64,000 nt of DNA, from positions 89,475 to 153,474 of the forward strand of contig NW_003101659.1 in assembly GCF_000003855.2 (NCBI RefSeq), given 5' to 3'. Shown here piece by piece: positions 1-11,390 of the stretch. The notes beneath the pieces were generated by a model. The model had not been told where the DNA came from. It did not search any database and saw only the letters and a list, made by a program, of their open reading frames with translations. Every line of letters begins with the position of its first letter. The first letter of the stretch is position 1. The stretch is from Blastomyces gilchristii SLH14081 (taxonomy: Eukaryota > Ascomycota > Eurotiomycetes > Onygenales > Ajellomycetaceae). Both the position numbers and the translations under genes were made by a program.

Positions 1-681
1 GATTTAAAAGAGAGCTTTGAGATCGGCCGTGAAGATGAAGAGGGGTGCCCGAATCAATGGCCCGACAAGATAGATGATCAAGGAAGGGTGTTCACGGAGA
101 TCATGAGAGCATTCTTCCTGACATGCAAAGAGCTACATATCAAGATTATGCGCGCCATAGCCCTAGGCATGTGTCTTCCCGAAAGCTTCTTCGACGAGTA
201 CACCGACGCTGGGGATAACACGTTGAGACTCTTGCATTATCCATCCGTTCCCAAATCCGTTTTCAGGGACAATGAGGGCCAAGTTCGCGCGGGGGAGCAT
301 AGCGACTACGGGTCTATTACGCTACTTTTCCAGGATGCCCGGGGCGGTCTGCAAGTCCGATCTCCCAAGGGAACCTTTATCGACGCTGTCCCAATTGCCG
401 ACACCATTGTGATAAATGCTGGCGATTTGCTCGCGCGGTGGGCCAATGATCAGATCAAAAGCACGCATCATCGAGTTGTGGAACCTCCTCCAAGGCAAGG
501 AGGTGATGAGAATTCAGACGTATATCCGGCGCGCTATAGTGTGGCCTATTTTTGTAACCCCAATTTCCACAAATTTATCGAGGCGATTCCTGGTACGTTT
601 GGCGGTGAGCTGGGGGCGAAGAAGTATGAAAGGATCAATTCGGGAGAGTATCTTGTTCGGAGGCTCACGGAGACGTATTGA
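1..681 (+). CDS. 2-oxoglutarate/Fe(II)-dependent oxygenase, 3' part
   Basis: Partial gene: the frame is open from base 1, so the start lies upstream of the window. It belongs to the isopenicillin-N-synthase-like 2OG-Fe(II) dioxygenases. An N-domain motif (ESFEIGRE...NQWP) is followed by the jelly-roll core. The iron triad is visible as H at 298-300 and D at 304-306 (EHSDYG), with the distal H in STHHRV at about 466-471. The 2-oxoglutarate-binding Arg is in RYSVAY at about 532. Such enzymes hydroxylate, desaturate or cyclise small molecules using O2 and 2-oxoglutarate in the cytosol. The substrate cannot be told from sequence. No intron is seen in this part. The stop is TGA at 679-681. The family call is secure; the specific role is unknown. 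Confidence 0.88.
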   Translation, partial: DLKESFEIGREDEEGCPNQWPDKIDDQGRVFTEIMRAFFLTCKELHIKIMRAIALGMCLPESFFDEYTDAGDNTLRLLHYPSVPKSVFRDNEGQVRAGEHSDYGSITLLFQDARGGLQVRSPKGTFIDAVPIADTIVINAGDLLARWANDQIKSTHHRVVEPPPRQGGDENSDVYPARYSVAYFCNPNFHKFIEAIPGTFGGELGAKKYERINSGEYLVRRLTETY

Positions 682-2215
682 TATCTTGGAGTTATTCTCA
701 CTCCCGAGGTCTAAGTACAATGACCATGACCCAAATAGGATGAGGAGTCTTTCGATTCCCTATTAGCTCGGAATTAAGCGATTTGTATTTCGTCTTGCTG
801 GGGAACTGGTGTCAACAACCTAGTTAATTTGGCAGTGTTTTTTGTGAGTGATTATTTCTGCTATGTTTGCGGATGACATTGGTGCCGCGATTACTCGGGT
901 TCAACATTAACATGCCACAAACAAAGTGAAATTCTGTGGCCTAGAGAATGGTTTCCGGCTCTGGCTTTATTCTTCAATCTCCATTTATTAGTCCTCAAAA
1001 GTTGAAGATGTTATGATAAAGAGTTCCATTCGTCAATATGTGTTGTCCTCAAACTTTTGTCTCCACCACGCCCTGGCCCCGGAATATCTAGTGGATATTC
1101 CGATAGTGGTGAAATCGGCGCCAAGCCATTGATCTCGTTCCGTCCAAGATACGGCCAGCATCAGAGCGGCATGCGCTCCGTTGGTTTTTTGTCCGCTCGC
1201 ATCCGTCCCATCCCTCTAGGTATCCGAAATAGCTCGTCAGATAATTATAAAACTCGCCCTAAAGGATAACCAGCTTGACACTTTTAAAATTATCTGAACG
1301 GCTCGAAATTATGAAGGACGAATGAATAAATACCTCAGCGCATCCATCGAAAAATAATACCATACCTCAATTAAATGTGTACGGCAGGGCCTACCTTGGT
1401 ACAGAGTACAGTACATACATTTCTACCATTGTTGAGGTTCCAAGGTCCGCAAGCACAAAGAAGCTTCGGCGGCTATAGTCGGCTCTCTTCGGTCGGAATA
1501 TCAAGCCGGGGTCGCGCCTAAGTGCGGGCTTGCGGCCGGTGACGTACGGAATAATTACAGATCAACAACTGTATCCAGCACATGCTTGTATATATCGCGA
1601 AATGTTGATACACCGTGGGGTGATGGGAGTGATACCAGGCGCTTCGGGAAATGGGTGCAGAGCCAGATGGCAATGGGGCAATTGTTACGAATACTCGTCC
1701 TTCGTTTAGTATTCAAATTGAAGATTTGACATTATGCTGATCCCGCTGGAAACAGCCTTATTCTAGTAAGTATGTTAACTCCATCTTTGTCCCCAAGATA
1801 TGGCGGAGAATCACCGCAAGGAGCTGACTGACTCCTGGCCAATAGGAAGTTACAAGACGTTAGTTTAAGCATGAGGCTGCAAGGGGACGCTAGACAAAAC
1901 ATAGTTAGAGGATCGATTTAGCCTCAACGCCCGGATCTTTCTGCAGCCCAAACGAGCCAAGCCGCCTTGAGATAACCGGCTGGCATCGGCTGACGCTTTG
2001 CCCTCTCTGGCGGAATTGATGGGGAGAGAATCTGCGCAGTTATCAGTTCCAAGCATACCGGATGTAGCTGGATACGCTCTCCGGTCGTCGGGATGTAAGC
2101 CAGCAATTTCGCATTGATATTGCGGCTCCTTTCTCCTTCTCTTCATCTGTAGTCACTGTGTACTCTTTACCGATTTCACATATTTCTACCGTTGGACAGT
2201 CACAACCGATATCAA
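682..2215. other. Intergenic region upstream of pyruvate decarboxylase
   Basis: I see no convincing gene in this 1.5 kb. Short open frames at 1057-1269 and 1865-2146 (-) have no recognisable motif and low-complexity composition. A small perfect hairpin with 9-bp arms and a 5-base loop lies near 1080-1102. The last part is the promoter and leader of the downstream gene, CT-rich just before its ATG. There is no transposon signature. Confidence 0.5.
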
Positions 2216-4382
2216 ATGCCATCTACCGTTGGCAGCTCTGCTCGGTTGGACGAAGCAACGGCTGATTCCGTTCAGACGAATGGCGTCAAAACCACCAACG
2301 GTGTTAATGGACATTCGAACCCCATAGACTTAGCAGAATACCTCTTCCGTCGTCTACATGAGTTGGGAATTCGTTCCGTCCATGGCCTTCCGGGTGACTA
2401 CAATTTGGTTGGTTAGTAGCTCCTAATTTTGGGTACTGTACAATGTTTAGATAACTAGCTGACTCCTGCGTCTATAGCCCTCGACTACCTACCCAAGGTC
2501 GGTTTGGATTGGGTTGGCAATGCCAACGAATTGAATGCGGGTATGTTGAGCTTTTATGACTCCGCAATATCCAACATCACCCTGAGAATGGAATGAGAAA
2601 CTGACGGCTTTACCTTTTACCCCAGGCTATGCCGCTGATGGATACGCGCGAGTGAAGGGCGTTTCAGCTATGATCACCACGTTTGGGGTTGGAGAACTGT
2701 CAAGTATCAACGCCATTGCCGGTGCATATTCTGAATATGTTCCAGTTATCCATATCGTCGGCTCCCCCTCAACCGCCTCCCAGAAGGAGGGGGTTCTCCT
2801 TCACCACACACTTGGAGATGGCAATTACCAGGTGTTTGCAGAAATGAGCAGGCATGTTTCGTGCGCTGTTGCCATTCTGGATGATCCATCAAATGCAGCA
2901 GCCATGGTCGACAACGCTCTACGAACGTGCATCCTCAAAAGTCGTCCGATTTATATCAGTCTCCCCACCAATATGGTACAGGCAAAAGTGGATGGGGATC
3001 GTTTGAAATATCCCATCGACCTCAGTGTTCCACCTAATGATCATAAGCGGGAATCGCATGTTGTCGACATGATAACAACACTCCTTAAAACTGCCAAGCG
3101 CCCTGCGCTGCTTGTTGATCTTTTGGCGATAAGGCATCATGTGAGAATGTTTATTTGAAATCCTACACAATGAATCAACATTTGTACTAATTTTTTCATA
3201 TTTTCTTTGTGGTAGGCCACCGATGAAATTAACCAATTTATCACCAAGTCCAATATCCCCGCTTTCGTCACTCCCATGGGGAAAGGGGCAGTTGACGAGA
3301 CCCTGCCGCAATTCCAAGGCATCTACGTAGGAGAAGCATCTGCCTCAATCATCCGCGATAATTTCCACGCATCTGATCTAATCCTAAACATCGGTCCTCT
3401 TAAATCCGACATCAATACCGGCTGCTTCACATCGAAAGCGGACCAAGTGACCAACGTCGAGTTCCACGCCGACAAAACCATTGTTGGATTTTCTGAATTC
3501 CCCGGTATCAGGATGAAAGGACTCCTCCACCACTTGGTCAAGAGCCTAGACATGCTAGACCTCCCAGCACAAATTCCATTAAACCAGGCCAAGCGAAAAC
3601 GAGTAGACGAGGATGCTGATCACCAGGAGTTGACCCATGACTGGCTCTGGCCAAAAGTCACCGAGTTCCTGAAGACCAATGACATCGTCATCACTGAGGC
3701 GGGAACCTCCAATTTCGGCGTGTGGGATACAGGATTCAAGAAAGGTACCATTGGTATAAGCTCCGTGCTGTGGAGCAGTATTGGTTTCTCCCTGGGTGCG
3801 TGCCAGGGTGCCGCGTTGGCAGCCAGGGAAATGGCGGATGCCTCGCGAAGAACGGTGCTGTTCATCGGCGATGGTAGTTTCCAGCTCACTTGCCAAGAAC
3901 TGAGTACGATCATCCGTCATAAACTTACTCCCACAATGTAAGCTTACCTCCCCCTCCCACTAACCCCCTTCCTCTTCGCTGAATGGCAATTTCCCGAAAC
4001 CAAATCACCCCCCAACACCCCACCCGTGTATATGATCCCATCATCCACGCCAAACTAACCACCCCTATCCCCAAATCACAGCTTCATAATCTGCAACAAC
4101 GGCTACGTAATCGAGCGCTACGTCCATGGCATGAACGCACCGTATAATGACATCCAACCCTGGAAATTCAACGACATCGCTGCCGTCTTCGGCGCCCAGC
4201 CCGACACCTGCAAAACGTACCAAATCCGCACGCGGAAAGAATTGCAAGATTTATTTAACGATCGTGAATTCTGCTATGGTAACGTTTTGCAGCTTGTCGA
4301 GCTCTATCTTCCTGGCGAAGATGCGCCGAAGTCGATGAAGATGCTTGCTGCGGCGGCGGCGAGGAGGAATGCGAAGAAGTAA
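2216..4382 (+). CDS. pdcA: Pyruvate decarboxylase (thiamine-diphosphate dependent)
   Basis: Converts pyruvate to acetaldehyde and CO2 in the cytosol, the first step of ethanol fermentation. Exons by splice sites and frame: 2216-2411, 2478-2540, 2626-3140, 3216-3937, 4082-4382, giving 598 aa. The catalytic Glu is in NANELNAG (residue 83), the His pair in LLHHTLG (146-147), the ThDP/Mg motif GDGS at 476-479 closing with NN at 504-505, and the active-site Glu at 510 (VIERYVHG). The first ATG in frame is 2216, giving a roughly 40-residue Asn/Gly/Thr-rich N-terminal extension compared with the 563-residue yeast enzyme. Introns are 66-144 bp and use GT-AG. All key residues are present, so the enzyme should be active. 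An indole-pyruvate or phenylpyruvate decarboxylase is the main alternative, but the sequence is closest in feel to fungal PDC. Confidence 0.93.
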
Positions 4383-5051
4383 AGATTTTTGTTATGTACT
4401 CCTCGTTTTATATTTTTCTGTGTTTATACTTTTGTGGATACACCTTTTGTTGCTGTACGCACCTTTACTTTTTTTTGGGCTGCCTATATCCTCATTTTTC
4501 AACATTTCCGGAGCTAGAAAGCATCTATTCATTTATGCGGGATGTCTTTTTACTTGATTTTTATATTTATATTTTTATCCATTTTATGTTATAGCCTCCA
4601 TAGTTCTCTGGTTGAATGACTTTTCTTTTTCTAACTTTGAACTTTTTTGCTCTTCCGGCTTCTACATTTTTTTCAACACTTTTTTGAGATATATATGTAT
4701 ATGCATCTAGTAGATATTAGTTTGAGGAAGGGACCTTCCTAATGAGATTTAACGTCCAATATAATAAGTTTACGCAGTTTGTTCAAATAAAATAAAGTCA
4801 CAAAAATTTAGTCATAACCAAGTCCTACATATACTGTTTATTTTAAGCACTAGGGAAATAATAGTAAAAGCTAAACGTTTCAGTGCTTATTTGCTACATT
4901 AAAGCTTCTAACATGCATATGGCAATAATTTTAGAGTGTGCCTGATTGCTCTGAAAAATTAGGACATTCTGCATACAAACAGTGACTAGAAATATCTCTA
5001 CCAGTCTGAGTGAGTGACTCATTTGCAAACAAAGTCACCTCTTCTGATCTG
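4383..5051. other. AT-rich flank between pdc and transposon island
   Basis: This is the 3' flank of the pyruvate decarboxylase gene, very T-rich at 4400-4700, as expected for a 3' UTR. An inverted repeat (AGGAAGG/CCTTCCT with a 2-base gap) lies near 4723-4738. GG and CC are still present here, unlike the interior of the neighbouring transposon, so it looks AT-rich but not heavily mutated. No gene is seen. Confidence 0.5.
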
Positions 5052-5056
5052 ACAAT
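5052..5056. repeat. Left target-site duplication (ACAAT) of element 1
   Basis: ACAAT directly precedes the left LTR. The matching right copy is recovered only when elements A and B and one CAACA are removed: ACA at 11273-11275 plus AT at 17062-17063. A 5-bp duplication is normal for copia elements. Confidence 0.75.
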
Positions 5057-5151
5057 TGTGGAAGGTGTAAAGCTTGTGTGATTGAAAGGTTGCTAGCTTA
5101 TGGAAAGTTATATGGTGGAAGGATTAGTAAGCCAGATCATGTGACCTGACA
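5057..5151 (-). repeat. 3' LTR of element 1 (95 bp)
   Basis: Direct repeat of 11178-11272, TGTG...GACA on the + strand. About six positions differ, all transitions and mostly GG to GA. Unlike the interior it still has several GG and CC pairs. The adjoining + strand CCCTCACTCAC (about 5152-5162) reads as a purine-rich tract on the minus strand, which is the expected polypurine tract. Confidence 0.85.
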
Positions 5152-5483
5152 CCCTCACTCACCAGAGTAACTATACATGATGCTATATACAAAATTCATC
5201 TTCAAATCAAGTACAGGTACAAAAAATGACTGGAAAATGTGAAGTAATGAAAAACCAGTCATGATATACATCATTTTTTATCCCTCTATCTCTCTATCTT
5301 CTTTATATTCTCTTTTCAACATGTATATTTCAATGTTTCAAGTGATTTAATAAGCTCATTCACTGTGTTCTTGGCAGATGAAACATATTAGATAGATATT
5401 TCATTCTTATAGACAAGATTCTGAAGAATGTAAAAATGAATCTCTATATACTTTGAGTGATGTGAAATTGCTTCAGAAGAGAA

Positions 5484-5522
5484 TAGCTCTATGACAGACT
5501 TATTATCAGTATGAATTGTATA
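5484..5522 (-). pseudogene. RNase H remnant of element 1
   Basis: On the minus strand this reads YTIHTDNKSVIEL, resembling the second RNase H block of copia elements (D-N-K/Q-S-x-I-x-L). It lies between the RT box and the 3' LTR, as expected. Flanking frames are broken. Confidence 0.6.
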
Positions 5523-6290
5523 AGCCAGACTATTAACTGTGATGAAAATGAGGTGATCATCAGCATTCAGATTGTTAAGACAGAATGAGATGAATTCAGT
5601 GTCTTCTAGAAGCTCTTAAAGACAGACAAGCTCATATGCAGTCTCAGAGAATGCAATATATTCAGTCTCTGTTAATGACTTAAAGATCTCTGTTTACTGG
5701 CAGCTCTGTCATACAACAGAACCACCTGTTATGTAGATGATATAACTGATGATTAAACAGGATTCTGAATCTCTATCAGCTCAATCAGTATCTGCATATA
5801 CTACAGATTCAATTTCAGCATCTCTGTGATAGATTATACTCTCATTGATAGAACTCTGTAGATATCAGAGTGTACACTTGTATACAGCTCAGTTCTTTGA
5901 TATAGATCAGAAGCTGAATTATTCAAGAAATTCTGCAGTGAAGCTTATATCAGAATATGTATTAAATGTCAGATATTACAGAGATCTGATACTGAATTAA
6001 TAGAACTATAGAGTAAATTCTGCTGTATATATAATCAGTTTCTTATTATTATTCATGAAATCAATGTTCTTCTTCATAGAAGTGAATATAGAATGACAGT
6101 CATTTATTAAGAACTTCTTCAGAAGATTTCTTATAAAGAGAAATTAAAATAATATCAATGAAGTTGAATCTCTATCAATTTTCATTTCTAGATAGTGATT
6201 AAAATCTTCTACATTCTTGATCTCATAATTAGCAGTGATTTTAACTTTAACTCAGTTCAGATCTTTGATTTTCAGACTGTAGAGATGAAT

Positions 6291-6302
6291 ATCATTCACA
6301 TA
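6291..6302 (-). pseudogene. Reverse transcriptase catalytic box (YVND)
   Basis: On the minus strand the context reads IYIIIYVNDIHLYS, matching the copia RT signature YVDD with the first Asp changed to Asn by a G-to-A step. That change alone would abolish catalysis. Surrounding codons keep the hydrophobic pattern but also hold stops. Confidence 0.75.
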
Positions 6303-7118
6303 GATAATTATATAGATCTGTCTTTCATTGTGAATAAATAGTTCAGTATTATAAAAACTAACACAGAAGTCTGAGTGTAATAGCATCTTTTACAGCTTCT
6401 CATATTATAAGAGTACTGCTTGCTTAAGACTGTAGAGTCTCTGCATCAACTTATATATAAAATTATCACAGTCTTCACAGAATTCTGTGAGTTAATTCAT
6501 ATATATTCACTCATCAGCAGACAGTTGAGTGTTTAAAAAGACAGTTATTATATTAATCTGCAGAACATATCATTCTCAGAATACTGAGATTATCATAAGA
6601 GCTTATGAGATGAATGCAGAGATAACAGATGCAAAGATTCTTGAGTAATTAACTTTCTTCTGTTAAAGATTTCTGCAGACAACTCAGCAGATCTTATAGT
6701 GAATAATATCACTTATATTATTGAACTTTTTATCAAATACTTATTAATTACAGAGAATACTTATTTATAGTATTCTCTTAATCAGTTATCAGATCTCTAT
6801 CTATTTCAAATAATTAATCTCTTTAACACAGATCTTGTAATAATACTTTCATTTCATAAAAGCTTTGATATGTGTGAGGTTTTTCAGAATTGAAAGTACA
6901 GTAATCTTGAAATTAATGAGTAGATCTTCAAGACTGTCTCTCACTGAATCTTCTCTCACTGTAGTGATATCTCTTATAGATGTCAGAGAATCATTTAATT
7001 TAACTGTAAGTTCTGAGAAGTTCAGTGTATTCTATACTAAAAAGATAGATATTCTCACAGAGATATTATAGTCAATTCATCAATTATTGATAGATATAAG
7101 AAATAATGAACACTTAGA

Positions 7119-7451
7119 TCAGATTTTCTCATCAATGAACAGATTATCTATTGATTGATCAGAAATCACTGTAATCTCTTGACAGACTGCAGTGAGTAGA
7201 TCTGGTGTCACTGAAGAAATTATCACAGCTGCTTTACAGACTACATTGAGTAGAATCTTCAGATTGTGTGTTATTAATATCAATGAATTGACAAGATAAA
7301 GATTCTTCTGAAAGATGATGTCTTTTGATATATATAAATACTTATTGAAGAGATTCATCAATCTATAATTGATAAAATCATTATATTTCATAAAAATTAA
7401 CTCTTTGAAATGAGAAGTCATCTTATTGATGAGCTTGAGAACTATCTTCAA
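7119..7451 (-). pseudogene. Integrase C-terminal remnant of element 1
   Basis: An open stretch of 110 codons. Its segment NYRLMNLFNKYLYISKDIIF matches the copia integrase C-terminal pattern (GYRLWDPxTRKxxxSRDVxF). It sits between the protease region and the RT box on the minus strand, in the right order. The frame is closed on both sides. Confidence 0.6.
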
Positions 7452-8029
7452 GAATGCTTTGCAATCTCATCAGTGAATGCTGTGTACAGAGAATAGAGCT
7501 TCAAGTCAGATCTCATACAGTGTAATCAGCTTTGTATTTTCAGAGCTCTTATACAATATTGTTGAGATTAGTATAAGATTAAGCAGCTCTGTGACTGTAA
7601 TAACTGCCTCATCTCACATCTTTTTCAGAGCTGAAGAGTCTATTAATAGTGATCAGAACTTCTTAATAATCAAACTGATTAATTATTCAGATACTTCATC
7701 TTACTATGAAGTATAAGAAGAAATCAGCTCTTATTTTATATCTTCACTGAGCATGTATGTCATGACTGCATTTGAATTCAATTCTTCATAATCTGAGTGA
7801 ATGATTGCAATGCCATGTCTCAGCAGATTCTTGATAAATTGATTGAAGATCTGTAGATATCTCAACATCTCATTCTTGCATTTCAATAGAAATATTCATC
7901 TTATATAGATAACATTATCTATTATCATCATTATAAGCTTCTTACTAATATAAGATAATATATTATTTTCAGTTTCAAGAGTCTCATCATTATTAAATAT
8001 ATTCACTCAAATCTTCAAGGCCTTGCAGA

Positions 8030-8535
8030 TAGACTGGCCGCCGGAATCATGAATTTCATGTTTGGTTTCATTTGATCTGGTCCCATACATTTCTTGGCGT
8101 GAATCCCGCTGGGACTGGCTATTAAAAAAACATGTAAAGTGACTATATATCAGATCTTAAAATGGAACCATGACTTGAAAAAAATGAGAAAGTGATCTCA
8201 TTTAATCCCATTTAGTCTCATTCTTGGCATAAAGTTACTATTTTTAGACATTTTAAGGTTTTTTTTAGACTATTTTTAATTTTTTAAAATGTAACGCTTT
8301 TTGATAACACTCAAATGAGATTTAAAGTCATTTAAAGCAATAAAAATAATTTAAATTGAGAAGTGAAAATCATGGTCTTATTTGAAAAATGTGACAAGAG
8401 TAGATAGTAAGTTTCACTGAGACAGTATGAAACTACTATCTAATGTTAAAACCGTGTAATGGGATCAGTCGAATTGATAATGAGACTATCAAAAAATCTG
8501 GTCCTGGTCCCAGACACGGTCACATGGTCAGTCTA
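8030..8535. mobile_element. hAT-type MITE inside element 1 (506 bp)
   Basis: The ends are inverted repeats (TAGACTGGCC at the left; TAGACTGACC read inward from the right). The 8-bp sequence CTTGCAGA lies on both sides (8022-8029 and 8536-8543), the duplication length of hAT transposons. Sub-terminal CTGGTCCCA-type repeats occur near both ends, also typical of hAT. It has no coding capacity, so it is non-autonomous. Its base composition, with GG and CC pairs and the GGCCGCCGG start, contrasts with the mutated host element. It therefore arrived after the host was mutated or was not targeted. Confidence 0.8.
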
Positions 8536-8709
8536 CTTGCAGATGACATAATGTGATGTGAAATTCTTATAGAAAGCACATTTCTGTTTAGACTTAATAT
8601 ATATAATACAGAATGATAATTTCTTCAGACTGATAATAATAATACTAAATTACAGATCTCAGATTATTTTTAATATACTATTTTCACTGATATGATTAAG
8701 TTGATGATG

Positions 8710-9219
8710 TCACTCATCTATTAAAAGCTGTTTCAGAAGAACTGCAGATAATTGAGATAAAGATAAGATAATAAAGAAATTAGTATCTGAATTCTTAGAG
8801 TTGATTAACTGTTCAATCTTCTTATAGCTAAAAGATCTCAAAGATTCTGCATTTGAATTGTAATCTGTTGAGATTGTCTTTGATTTTGAAACAGTCACAT
8901 ATGTCACTGCTTTATACATTGAGTTGTTCATTATCTCATAAAATGTCAGTGAGCTGTCAGATAGAATGTAAATATTATTATAAGACAGATTAATGTAGAA
9001 GATATCACTGTTAATAGATGATAGAAACTTAAAATAGTTCTCAGCATTAACTTGTATATTATGATAAATATAGCTCTGACATTTTATAAGCTTAGCAGAG
9101 ATCAGATTTGTAGATAGCTCTGATATATAGTATATATAATTAAATTCTATCAATCTTTCACTTACTGAGATGAATACAGTGCTGACACTCTGAATCTTTA
9201 TAATAACCTTATTAGTCAC
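8710..9219 (-). pseudogene. Protease/gag-pre-integrase remnant of element 1
   Basis: An open frame of 169 codons. The stretch YISELSTNLISAKLIKCQSY matches the copia block in which the protease domain passes into the gag-pre-integrase domain (LxNVLYVPxLxxNLLSVSKL). No intact DSG protease triad is seen. It is the longest surviving open part of the element. Confidence 0.7.
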
Positions 9220-10834
9220 TTGAACTGTTAAATCATTGATTGCTATAAGTTCTGAAAATTATGATCTATCACTTACTATATAGCATCCGGTGTCACTATT
9301 TCATATAGTGAGAGAATTCTTGTGAGATTTTATGAAATAGACTGATATATTGATAATCTCTATGAGATTTATCATCTGATAGATGTCTGATTCATCTGTA
9401 ATGAATAGTTGAGTTCTACTCTCACTATTATTCTTTTTCTTCTTTTTCTTGAATTTCTTTATTCTTGCAGTATTATTTATTCTTCAATTATTCAGAGCAC
9501 TGTCTGAATTGATTAATTAATAAGTGTCAAAGTGAGATCTCTCACATTCAGAATAGATAGATGAATTTCTCAATCTCTGATAATTTCAGAAGCTCTTTTA
9601 TAAACTGTTACAATCATGTTCAGTACAGTCTTCACAGGCTGAATTCAATGTATTATTGTTTGAATTGATAGATGTAGTGATTATTGTATCTGTTATAGCT
9701 GTTATAGCTGTATTGACTGCAGAATCTATATTCTACAGATTCTTTTTATCTTTTGAAGAATCAAGCTATGAACAGATTTTCTTCATAAGAAGATTAACAT
9801 TTAATATCACAGCTGTGAATTTGAAATTCTGTATCTTCTCTATCTTCTTCTAAATATAATTTCTTCAATTGTTGAGTAGAACTGAGTAGAAGATATTAAA
9901 TATTCATACATCTGAGAGAGAAGTATTCAACATCTTCAATTTTATAATGACAGACTGAAACTTATTGAAGAATGTGTGTAGATTGATAATCTGTGTATTA
10001 TCAAGAGATATAAATTTCAGAACTATCTCACAGTGTAACTGTGTTTTAAGAACAGAGTATTTCTATTCAATCACATTTCATAGAGTATAAGCAATCTGAT
10101 TTTCATCATACTTGAAGAAACATGGTCTGACACCTGCATTCAAGAAGTTTGAGATGAATGTGTAGAGTTATCAGTTTCTAATATCTCAGAATAATGTCTA
10201 TTCATTATCTCTTTGTAGAGAGTTCTGACTCTGTTATTTCTCTATTATATATTAACACTGTGCATCAATCAGTTTCAATTTCATGAAGATACTTCATATA
10301 ATGTAATTAAATGTATCAGTTAGACTGTTTGATCTCACAGTATTCTTGACATCTTTCTTGAATTGAGAGATTGTCTTATCAACACAGCTATTCAGTTTAT
10401 AAAGGTTGAATTTCAATCTTTCACTGAGATTAGAATTTCATGTGACTGTACAGACTGTGAATGTAATGACAGAATAATTGTTGATATTCTGTTAACAGAG
10501 TTTTTCCAGTTGTAGTTTGAGTTCTAGAACTCTTTGCTTTCTCTTGTTCATCTCAAGTATTATCTTGAGATGCTTCATCTGTTAATCTGATATTACCTCA
10601 TCTGAACAGTAGACATCTGAGTGTTCATTATTCTTATCAAGAGAACCAGCTTTATCAAGCTGTTAAGTAGATTAGAAGGCCAGCCTGATCATATCAGAGA
10701 CTGTATTCAAACCAGCTTTGAATTGAGAGAATGTTTCAGAGTGTTTATCAATAAAGCTTTCAAAAGCTTCAGAAGAATGTTCACTGACAGAGTATGAGTG
10801 TGAAGAATTATTATCATTATCAACTGCAACTGAT

Positions 10835-11173
10835 TCAGTGAAAAGAATGTGAGATTGTGAATATATATATAAGTGAGATTGTATTAAATCTGCTATCTTG
10901 ATATTTGTTTATTAAATCCTTGCTAATATCATTCTCTTTTCTTGCTTTTTTTTTTTTTTGCAAATGTGATGTGTTTTCTGCAAGCCTCTTTTTTTTTTTT
11001 TTTAAGTGAGCAGTAGTATTATTGATTATCAAGATCTCAAATGCATCAATACTGATAGAATAAGATGATTTTAACTCCTGAAGAATGTATTGAATGAAGC
11101 AGTAGTTCAAATAATAATTATATTGACAAGAAATCCCGAATTGACAGTGATTTTTATGCAAAATGAGTCTCAT
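10835..11173 (-). pseudogene. Putative gag start region of element 1
   Basis: An open frame of 112 codons beginning a few bases inside the PBS end of the element. It is Lys-rich, with two homopolymer tracts near 10949 and 10988. Its position suits the beginning of gag, but no family motif is visible. Confidence 0.35.
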
Positions 11174-11177
11174 AACC
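11169..11177 (-). other. Primer-binding site of element 1 (half-tRNA type)
   Basis: Directly inside the 5' LTR the minus strand reads GGTTATGAG. This is complementary to CUCAUAACC, the anticodon loop and 3' side of the stem of initiator tRNA-Met. Copia and Ty5-type elements prime from such an internal half-tRNA site. Confidence 0.7.
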
Positions 11178-11272
11178 TGTGAAAGGTGTAAAGCTTGTGT
11201 GATTGAAAGGTTGCTAGCTTGTGAAAAGTTATATGATGGAAGAATTAGTAAGCCAGATCACGTGACCTGACA
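11178..11272 (-). repeat. 5' LTR of element 1 (95 bp)
   Basis: Direct repeat of 5057-5151. It runs TGTGAAAGG to CCTGACA on the + strand. Its last CA forms the start of the CAACA duplicated by the later insertion of element A. Confidence 0.85.
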
Positions 11273-11275
11273 ACA

Positions 11276-11390
11276 TGTTGATGATTACTACATCTACTCT
11301 AGTCACATGTCACTTCAATCTATTCATTTAGTTGTAACTCGTGTAGTTAGATTACAATATAACACAGTAATCTACAGTTATTCTTTAAGA
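11276..11390 (+). repeat. LTR1 (5' LTR of element A, 115 bp)
   Basis: One of four 115-bp LTR copies. It starts TGTTGATG and ends TTTAAGA, followed by the primer-binding site. The CAACA before it overlaps the last two bases of the element 1 LTR. Confidence 0.85.

Larger units (their letters stand above)
5057..11272 (-). mobile_element. Degenerate Ty1/copia LTR retrotransposon (element 1)
   Basis: A 6.2-kb minus-strand element bounded by 95-bp direct repeats. Order on the minus strand: 5' LTR (11178-11272), primer-binding site, gag remnants, protease/gag-pre-integrase remnant (8710-9219), integrase C-terminal remnant (7119-7451), reverse transcriptase box YVND (6291-6302), RNase H remnant (about 5484-5522), polypurine tract and 3' LTR (5057-5151). 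PR-IN-RT-RH order defines Ty1/copia. Frames are broken by many stops, consistent with C-to-T mutation. A 506-bp hAT-type MITE splits it at 8030-8535. The TSD is ACAAT: left copy 5052-5056; right copy now split between 11273-11275 and 17062-17063 by a later insertion. The element is certainly inactive. Confidence 0.88.

Noticed and set aside
8030..8031. Tc1/mariner assignment of the 8030-8535 MITE from TA at both ends
   Set aside because: The 8-bp direct repeat CTTGCAGA outside TAGACTG ends and sub-terminal repeats fit hAT better than a TA duplication.
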